The notes under the pieces were generated by a model that was given only the letters and a program-made list of their open reading frames with translations, searched no databases and had not been told where the DNA came from. Positions 56,288 through 64,000 of a stretch of DNA of 64,000 nt are shown piece by piece (position 1 is the stretch's first letter; each line of letters begins with the position of its first letter). The DNA is taken from assembly GCA_900469965.1 (NCBI GenBank), contig UBZP01000006.1, forward strand, positions 142,143-206,142. The letters run 5' to 3'. This stretch comes from Hyphomicrobiales bacterium (GTDB taxonomy: Bacteria; Pseudomonadota; Alphaproteobacteria; Rhizobiales; Rhizobiaceae). Both the position numbers and the translations under genes were made by a program.

Positions 56288-57151
56288 ATGGGCGGCCTGA
56301 CGCTCGCCGATGCGCTGAGCCGCGCCCGGCGCCGGCTTTCGGAGGGCGGCATCGCGGATGCGGGACGGGAGGCGCGGCTTTTGGTCGGCGGCCTGCTCCG
56401 GCTGGACCCCGCAGCCCTCATTGCAGGCGGAACGCGGACGCTGACCGCCGAAGAGGCGGCGCTGGTCGAGGGCGGGCTCACGCGGCGGCTGGATCGGGAG
56501 CCCATCTATCGCATTCTCGGGCAGCGGCCGTTCTTCGGCCTGGTCCTCTCCCTGTCCGCGGATACGCTGGAGCCGCGCCCGGACACGGAAATCCTGGTCG
56601 AGCGGCTGATCCCGGTCGCCAGGGGCATCGTCGCGGCGAAAGGACAATGCCGCCTGCTCGATCTCGGCACGGGGACGGGGGCGATCTGCCTGGCGCTGAT
56701 CGATGCGGTGCCGGGCGTGCAGGGCACGGGTACGGACATTTCCGCAGGCGCCCTTGAAACCGCGCGCGCCAACGCCCATATCAACGGCCTGTCGGACCGG
56801 TTCGAGACACTTGAGAGCGACTGGTTCGCCGCCGTGGGCGGCATGTTCGACATCATCGTCTCCAACCCGCCCTATATCCGTTCCAAGGTCGTGGACGGTC
56901 TCGCCGACGAGGTGAGGCGCTTCGACCCGAGGCGGGCACTCGATGGCGGGGAAGACGGGCTGGACGCCTACCGCACGATCGCCGAAGGCGCGCTGGCTCA
57001 CCTCGAAGAAGGAGGTGTCGTCGCCTTCGAGATCGGGTTCGACCAGAGGGAAGCCGTGACCCGGCTGATGGCCGGCCACCAATTCCGCCTCGTCGAGGCG
57101 GCCAGCGACCTCGGCGGCAACGACCGTGTGCTGGTTTTTGCCGCCGCTTGA
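56288..57151 (+). CDS. prmC: Release factor glutamine methyltransferase
   Basis: The 287-residue enzyme methylates the glutamine of the GGQ motif in RF1 and RF2. It has the N-terminal helical domain with REPIYRILGQRPFFGL, the SAM motif LLDLGTGTGAICLAL and the NPPY motif (193-196) in VSNPPYIRSKVV that binds the glutamine side chain. It lies directly after prfA, as in most bacteria. Confidence 0.97.
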   Translation: MGGLTLADALSRARRRLSEGGIADAGREARLLVGGLLRLDPAALIAGGTRTLTAEEAALVEGGLTRRLDREPIYRILGQRPFFGLVLSLSADTLEPRPDTEILVERLIPVARGIVAAKGQCRLLDLGTGTGAICLALIDAVPGVQGTGTDISAGALETARANAHINGLSDRFETLESDWFAAVGGMFDIIVSNPPYIRSKVVDGLADEVRRFDPRRALDGGEDGLDAYRTIAEGALAHLEEGGVVAFEIGFDQREAVTRLMAGHQFRLVEAASDLGGNDRVLVFAAA

Positions 57152-57497
57152 GGTGCAGCCGTTGCTGCAAATGCACAGTTTCCTGCGCCACTGCGAAAAG
57201 TCGAAAAGAAAAGGCTTGGAATCAGCAAGGAAGCGGGATAGGTTGCCCCTACGCACCGGGCAAGGTCATGGGAAACAGATTCGATCTGCATATGACCGAC
57301 GCGAAGCTTCCTCTCAAAGAAGAGTTGCTGGGGTTAGAGGCTGCTCTGTGCGGGTACCTGTCAATTTGACGTTTTGCGGCGACAGGACCACGGAAGAGCG
57401 TGGTGTGTTCTCCGACGAAATTCGCCCAGGCCGACGCTAGCGACCGGGCGGTGCAGAAACTCGATCATCAAGACTAGAGAGTTCAGGTGAGTGAAAT
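57152..57497. other. Upstream region of the DUF4167 gene
   Basis: About 346 bp without a confident gene. It holds hairpins (CCTGTC with GACAGG near 57357-57387, CCACG with CGTGG near 57390-57405), and a short frame at 57268-57369 for a 33-residue peptide (MGNRFDLHMTDAKLP...), which I do not accept as a gene but list as a finding. Confidence 0.5.
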
Positions 57498-58166
57498 ATG
57501 AGGCCAGGACAGCAAAACAAGCGCGGCCGCGGGCGTAACAACAACAATAACAACAATAACAACAACAACTTCCGCAAGGGCGGCAATCCGCTGACCCGGA
57601 CCTACGACAGTTCCGGTCCGGACGTGAAGATCAGGGGCACGGCACAGACGATTGCCGAGAAATATGCAGCCCTTGCGCGCGATGCCCAGAGCTCCGGCGA
57701 CCGCGTCATGGCGGAGAACTATCTCCAGCATGCGGAGCACTACAACCGCATCATCCTGTCGGCACAGCAGCAGATGCAGGATCGCCAGCAGCGCGACGAC
57801 CGGCACGACATGAACGACCGCGACGCCTTCGATCGCGATCAGGACGAGATGGACTATGCGGGCGACGAATCGCCGGCGGTCACGGTGACGGCACCGCCGG
57901 CACCGGCTCCCGCACCGGCCCCGGCTGCCGCCCGGGCTGCAGCCGCCGCGCCCGAACCCGTGATGGACGGGACCGGTCCGCAGCCTATCATCGAGGGAAC
58001 GCCGGCAGAGGTCTCCCTGGAAGAGGAAGCCTCGGCCCGCCAGCCTTCCCGCCGCCGCAGTGCCCCGCGCCAGCGCCGTCCGCGCCGTGGCGAGGCGCAG
58101 CAGCCGGGCGAGGCCGCCGCCGAAGGCGGCGACGGTCCGGTCCTGGAAGCCACCGCGTCGGAGTGA
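57498..58166 (+). CDS. DUF4167 domain protein with poly-asparagine tract
   Basis: The 222-residue protein begins MRPGQQNKRGRGRN and then has 11 or so consecutive asparagines coded by AAC/AAT triplets. The DUF4167 core follows (about 30-95) with TRTYDSSGPDVKIRGTAQ, KYAALARDAQSSGDRVMAEN and YLQHAEHYNRI, a short-helix pattern. The rest is low-complexity: Asp/Arg-rich, Pro/Ala-rich and a basic tail. The RGR and NNN parts suggest RNA binding, but this is inference. It is conserved between prmC and clpB in rhizobia. A strong terminator follows. Confidence 0.92.
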   Translation: MRPGQQNKRGRGRNNNNNNNNNNNFRKGGNPLTRTYDSSGPDVKIRGTAQTIAEKYAALARDAQSSGDRVMAENYLQHAEHYNRIILSAQQQMQDRQQRDDRHDMNDRDAFDRDQDEMDYAGDESPAVTVTAPPAPAPAPAPAAARAAAAAPEPVMDGTGPQPIIEGTPAEVSLEEEASARQPSRRRSAPRQRRPRRGEAQQPGEAAAEGGDGPVLEATASE

Positions 58167-58204
58167 GCGGCAAGGCGCAGCGCGTTTCCCGCGACGACAA
58201 TGAT

Positions 58205-58247
58205 CGAAAGCCGCCTGCAACGGTCGTTGCGGGCGGCTTTCGTATTT
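58205..58247 (+). terminator. Terminator of the DUF4167 gene
   Basis: A 17-bp stem with one T-G pair and a GGTC loop (58205-58242) is followed by TATTT. It lies 39 bp after the DUF4167 stop. Confidence 0.8.
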
Positions 58248-58364
58248 CCGGTATCCGTGCGGCCTGTTGCCCTTCCGATGCCGCGGCTCTAGTGATGTTG
58301 GTGAGCACCATTTTCCGCATCCGTCACAACCGGGGATGACCCTGACTTCGCAAGAGCATCGCGC

Positions 58365-58814
58365 ATGCGCTCCACCACCGACCGCATCCGGCACGCCGTC
58401 AGCTTCGAACTGATCGGGCTTGCCCTGATCACCCCGCTCGGCGCCTGGGCCTTCGGCCTGCCGATGGTCGAGGTCGGCGTCGTCGGCGTCGCGAGCGCCA
58501 CGGTCGCGACGATCTGGAACTATCTGTACAATCTGGGCTTCGACCAGGCGATGCAGCGGTTCACCGGCGGCACGCAGAAGTCGCTCGCGCACCGGATTGC
58601 CCATGCGGTGCTGTTCGAGGCCGGGCTCGTGGCGGTGCTGATGCCGCTGATCGCCTGGTATCTGGGCATCGGCCTCCTGCAGGCCTTCCTGATGGACGTA
58701 TCCTTCTCGATTTTCTACCTGGTCTATGCCTTCGTCTTCAACTGGCTCTACGACCGGCTGTTTCCGCTGCCGGAATGGTTGCCGGCGCCCGAGGCGGGCG
58801 AGGCGAACCGATAG
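58365..58814 (+). CDS. PACE family multidrug efflux protein
   Basis: The 149-residue protein has four hydrophobic helices in two similar halves, as in PACE (AceI-like) transporters. Each half has a RIxHAVxFE-type motif: DRIRHAVSFELIGLALITP and HRIAHAVLFEAGLVAVLMP; the second helices end in WNYLYNLGFD and FNWLYDRLFP. AceI exports chlorhexidine and short diamines. ATG 58365 has AAGAG upstream. It sits between the DUF4167 gene and clpB. Confidence 0.85.
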   Translation: MRSTTDRIRHAVSFELIGLALITPLGAWAFGLPMVEVGVVGVASATVATIWNYLYNLGFDQAMQRFTGGTQKSLAHRIAHAVLFEAGLVAVLMPLIAWYLGIGLLQAFLMDVSFSIFYLVYAFVFNWLYDRLFPLPEWLPAPEAGEANR

Positions 58815-59025
58815 CGACAGCGGCGCGCGCGATGCCCGACGGTTGCGCAATCTGCCGGTGACCGCCTCCCTTTAATTCCCGTTGCGCGTCACCATATTTC
58901 GATCAAGATGATTGACGTGGTGCAATGCTGCGCAAAATCGACAATGACAGGTTCGCCTTCGGGGGACCTGATCCTGAATCGTCGACCGGTGCCGAAGCGG
59001 GCCGGCCGAGTTATGGAGGTAGTCT

Positions 59026-61629
<2,604 letters not shown>

Positions 61630-61630
61630 G

Positions 61631-61660
61631 GCTCACTGGGGCCCACTGGGGCCCACTGCG
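61631..61660. repeat. Three tandem 10-bp repeats after clpB
   Basis: The units GCTCACTGGG, GCCCACTGGG and GCCCACTGCG follow each other directly after the clpB stop. The repeat is short and its role is unknown. Confidence 0.6.
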
Positions 61661-61683
61661 GCTCGAGGTCGGACGGGAGATGC

Positions 61684-61728
61684 AAACGGGGCGCGCGGTC
61701 CGCAAAAGGGCCGCGCGCCTTTTCGTTT
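61684..61728 (+). terminator. Terminator of clpB, possibly shared with the M23 gene
   Basis: A 9-bp stem GGCGCGCGG/CCGCGCGCC, extended by AAACG/CGTTT, is followed by TTTTCGTTT on the plus strand. It lies between the convergent clpB and M23 genes; the minus-strand side has a weaker T-run. Confidence 0.7.
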
Positions 61729-61739
61729 GCCTTGGTTTC

Positions 61740-63701
61740 CTACTGCTTGGCTGCGACTTCCGAGGCGTCGTCCTCGCGGCCGAGGAGATCGTCGATACGC
61801 TTGCGCTCCAGCTGGAACTGGGCGAGCGCCTCGCCGTCCAGCGACTTGCCGCCGGGCAGGCGGATCTTCAGCGCGTCGACCTTGTTGCCGTTGACGATCA
61901 GCTCGTAGTGGAGGTGCGGCCCGGTGGACAGGCCGGTCGTGCCGACGAAGCCGATCACCTGGCCCTGGCGGACCTTGACGCCGGGCTTGATGCCCTTGGC
62001 GATGGCGCTCTGGTGGTTGTAGGAGGAGACGTAGCCGTTGGCATGGCGGATCAGCGTCTGGTTACCGTAGCCGCCGGAATCCCAGCCGGCCTTCTCGACG
62101 ACGCCGTTGCCGGCGGCGATGATCGGCGTGCCGCGCGGCGCCGACCAGTCGACGCCGGTGTGCATGCGCGAGAAGCCGAGGATCGGGTGGCGGCGCATGC
62201 CGAAGCCGGAGCGGAACTTGCCGTTCGGGACCGGATTGCGCAGCAGGAACTGGCGAATGCTCTTGCCGTCCTGGTCGTAGTAGTCGATCGAACCGTCCTC
62301 GGGATCCTGGAAGCGGTAGACGCGCGTCTCGGTGTCGCCGAACCGGGCATCGAGGAAAAGAAGCTCGGAATCCTCGGTCGCGACGCCGGTGTCGTCGGCC
62401 ACCGAGAAGAACGCCTCGAGCGTGTCGTTCGGGCGCAACTGCGCCTGGAAGTCGACGTTGCTGGCGAGGATGCGCACGACCTGGGCGGTCATGTCCTTGC
62501 TCATGCCATAGGAGAGGGCGGCGCGGTAGATGCCGTCGTAGACGCGCGGCATGTCGCGCCCGGAGGCCATCACCTGGCGGTTGTCGCCGTCGAAGGCGGT
62601 GGCGACGGCGGCGAGCGGCGGCGGCTCCATGCCGGGGATGAAGCGGCCCTCGTCGTCGAGCGCCACCGTCGTCACGTGGCGGCCGCCGGAATAGACCGAG
62701 GCGCGGACGATGTCGGCCTGCTTGCCGCGCTGCATGACGCAGATGCGCAGAACGTCGCCCTGCTCGAGCTCGTCGCCGTCCAGCACGCCCTTCAGGTAGC
62801 CCGCGAGGTCTTCGGCCTGCGCCTTGGTGTAGCCCGCACCCGTCATCACGCCGACGATGTCCTGGGCGTGGCGGACCGGGATCACGTCGTCGGCATATTC
62901 CGGATCGTCGGAGGAGCGCGTATCGAAGTCCGAGACGCTCATGTTCTCCTCGACGACGCGCGCCGTCAGCCCCTGCAGCAGGTCGAGGTCGCCGCTGTCG
63001 GAGGCGAAGCGCTGCGGGTCGACATAATAGAGCGAGGCGATCTGGGTGCTGCCGTCGGTGAGCGCCGAGCCGTTGGTGCGCACGTTCTCCTCGACCTCGT
63101 CGGCCGACATCTGGTCGGAGAAGGCCAGCGCCGACCCGCCGGTCGGGAAGTCGCCGCTCTTCAGCGCCACCTCGGATTCCACCTCCGATCCGTAGATCGT
63201 GCCCGTGCGCGAGACGGGCTGGTCGTCCTTGTCGCCGTCGGAGAAGATCGCCAGCGGATCGAAGGGCGGATAGTCGTCGCCGGCGGTATGGCTGGCGGCC
63301 AGCGCCATCGTGACGTGGGCGAAGGGCTTGCGCCGCACGACCTCCTTCTCGCCGTCGTGGATCATGGTCGAGACCTCCATGATCTTCTTGTCCGCAGGCT
63401 TGGCGACGACGTTGGGCTCGAGGATGCGCTGTCCGCGCTTGACCGTGTTCTCCGGGTGCGGGGGATGGTCCTGCGGCTCGAGCGCGGCATAGGCCTCGGC
63501 CGGAATGGCCAGCTGCTGGCGGCCGTCGAGGGCTGCAAACAGCGCCACGCCCATCAGGATGGAGGAGGTGATGCCGGTGAGGAACGTGCCCGAAAGCCAA
63601 CGCAGCGAAATCTCGCGGCGGTCGGGGGCGCGCCGGCCGTCCGCCACGAGAGGCGGCTCGTTGCCGAGCGTGCGGATCATGTTCCTGTCGGTCGTCGTCA
63701 T
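61740..63701 (-). CDS. M23 family metallopeptidase with one membrane helix
   Basis: The 653-residue protein has a cytoplasmic N-terminal part, one membrane helix (about residues 40-60, LSGTFLTGITSSILMGVALF), a long periplasmic region, and a C-terminal LytM/M23 peptidase domain (about 525-625). Zinc-binding motifs are seen in GFGMRRHPILGFSRMHTGVD and GLSTGPHLHYELIVNG. It cuts peptide cross-links of peptidoglycan, or regulates enzymes that do. The start ATG 63701 has a weak ribosome binding site; ATG 63680 with AGGAA is an alternative. It is convergent with clpB. Confidence 0.93.
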   Translation of the reverse strand: MTTTDRNMIRTLGNEPPLVADGRRAPDRREISLRWLSGTFLTGITSSILMGVALFAALDGRQQLAIPAEAYAALEPQDHPPHPENTVKRGQRILEPNVVAKPADKKIMEVSTMIHDGEKEVVRRKPFAHVTMALAASHTAGDDYPPFDPLAIFSDGDKDDQPVSRTGTIYGSEVESEVALKSGDFPTGGSALAFSDQMSADEVEENVRTNGSALTDGSTQIASLYYVDPQRFASDSGDLDLLQGLTARVVEENMSVSDFDTRSSDDPEYADDVIPVRHAQDIVGVMTGAGYTKAQAEDLAGYLKGVLDGDELEQGDVLRICVMQRGKQADIVRASVYSGGRHVTTVALDDEGRFIPGMEPPPLAAVATAFDGDNRQVMASGRDMPRVYDGIYRAALSYGMSKDMTAQVVRILASNVDFQAQLRPNDTLEAFFSVADDTGVATEDSELLFLDARFGDTETRVYRFQDPEDGSIDYYDQDGKSIRQFLLRNPVPNGKFRSGFGMRRHPILGFSRMHTGVDWSAPRGTPIIAAGNGVVEKAGWDSGGYGNQTLIRHANGYVSSYNHQSAIAKGIKPGVKVRQGQVIGFVGTTGLSTGPHLHYELIVNGNKVDALKIRLPGGKSLDGEALAQFQLERKRIDDLLGREDDASEVAAKQ

Positions 63702-64000
63702 GCCGATCGCGTTCGTCCCGTGTCGTTGCGCCGCCGTGCCAGCGGCACGAAGATGTACGTGTTGTGCCGTCAAAGTCAAATCGGAGCGCGACCGCGCCCC
63801 CGCCGGCAGGAATCACGCGAGTGACGCGCATAGGCCGTTGAGACGACGCCATTGTGAAGAATTGAGGGCAGAACGCCAATTCCGGTCGCAAATGCCGGGG
63901 ATGAAGTTTCTTTGTCCCCGCAAACCCCTGAAAACCCGGAGGCGGTGGCCCGCGCCGGGCGGATTTTTCAAAAAACTGTCAAAATCCCTGTTGACTTGGT
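63702..64000. other. Upstream DNA at the right edge
   Basis: About 300 bp without a gene. The first part is the upstream region of the M23 gene. The last 40 bp are AT-rich and end with TTGACT at 63991-63996, which could be a -35 element for a gene beyond the window. Confidence 0.5.

Overview
The window reads as a high-GC (roughly two thirds G+C) chromosomal segment of an alphaproteobacterium of the order Hyphomicrobiales, most likely Rhizobiaceae. I infer this from gene content and order: lysC-ptsP-prfA-prmC-(DUF4167)-clpB, secA divergent from a parvulin foldase followed by argJ, and the dctA/dctBD locus with a textbook sigma-54 promoter. Housekeeping genes (secA, lysC, prfA, clpB, ubiG) argue for a chromosome rather than a plasmid. 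No species name can be supported.

Layout. 0-10 kb: the 5' end of a sulfate-binding protein gene, the etfBA-hbdA acyl-CoA oxidation unit with a palindromic operator candidate, then small housekeeping genes (rhomboid protease, PduO adenosyltransferase, HIG1-like protein, SDR, YihY, GluQRS, AlkA-type glycosylase, HNH protein, DsbB, YqaA). 10.3-13.0 kb: an accessory patch with fragments that resemble T7-type phage replication genes, a lower-GC unknown gene and an intact tRNA-Leu(CAA). 13.1-15.5 kb: a calcium-binding RTX-type secreted protein. 16-20.8 kb: dctA and dctBD. 20.8-28.7 kb: a polyamine-type ABC transporter, a LysR regulator, an M20 amidohydrolase and a DDAH/amidinotransferase-fold hydrolase, which look like one uptake-and-hydrolysis locus for an unknown nitrogen compound. 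28.7-34.8 kb: a class III cyclase, BON protein, acyl-CoA synthetase, and an envelope pair (GNAT/FemAB-like protein plus flippase).

35-46.3 kb: secA, the parvulin foldase, argJ-GNAT-mutT, an orphan Flp pilin, a methyltransferase, comF, grxC, a Nit-type amidase, a DUF1178 gene and ubiG. 46.4-51.3 kb: an accessory block between ubiG and lysC with a MITE-like inverted-repeat element, a second cyclase-like TPR protein with altered catalytic residues, an NTF2-like protein, a LysR regulator and a DUF1127 protein. 51.4-64 kb: lysC, ptsP (nitrogen PTS enzyme I), prfA-prmC, the DUF4167 protein, a PACE efflux protein, clpB and an M23 peptidase, ending in AT-rich upstream DNA.

Combined functions: fatty-acid or branched-chain acyl-CoA electron transfer (etfBA, hbdA), C4-dicarboxylate uptake under two-component control (dctABD), nitrogen signalling (ptsP), envelope biogenesis and disulfide chemistry (secA, foldase, dsbB, M23, flippase). 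The least explained parts are the phage relic, the ABC/amidohydrolase locus and the 259-bp inverted-repeat element. I found no CRISPR array and no complete insertion sequence.
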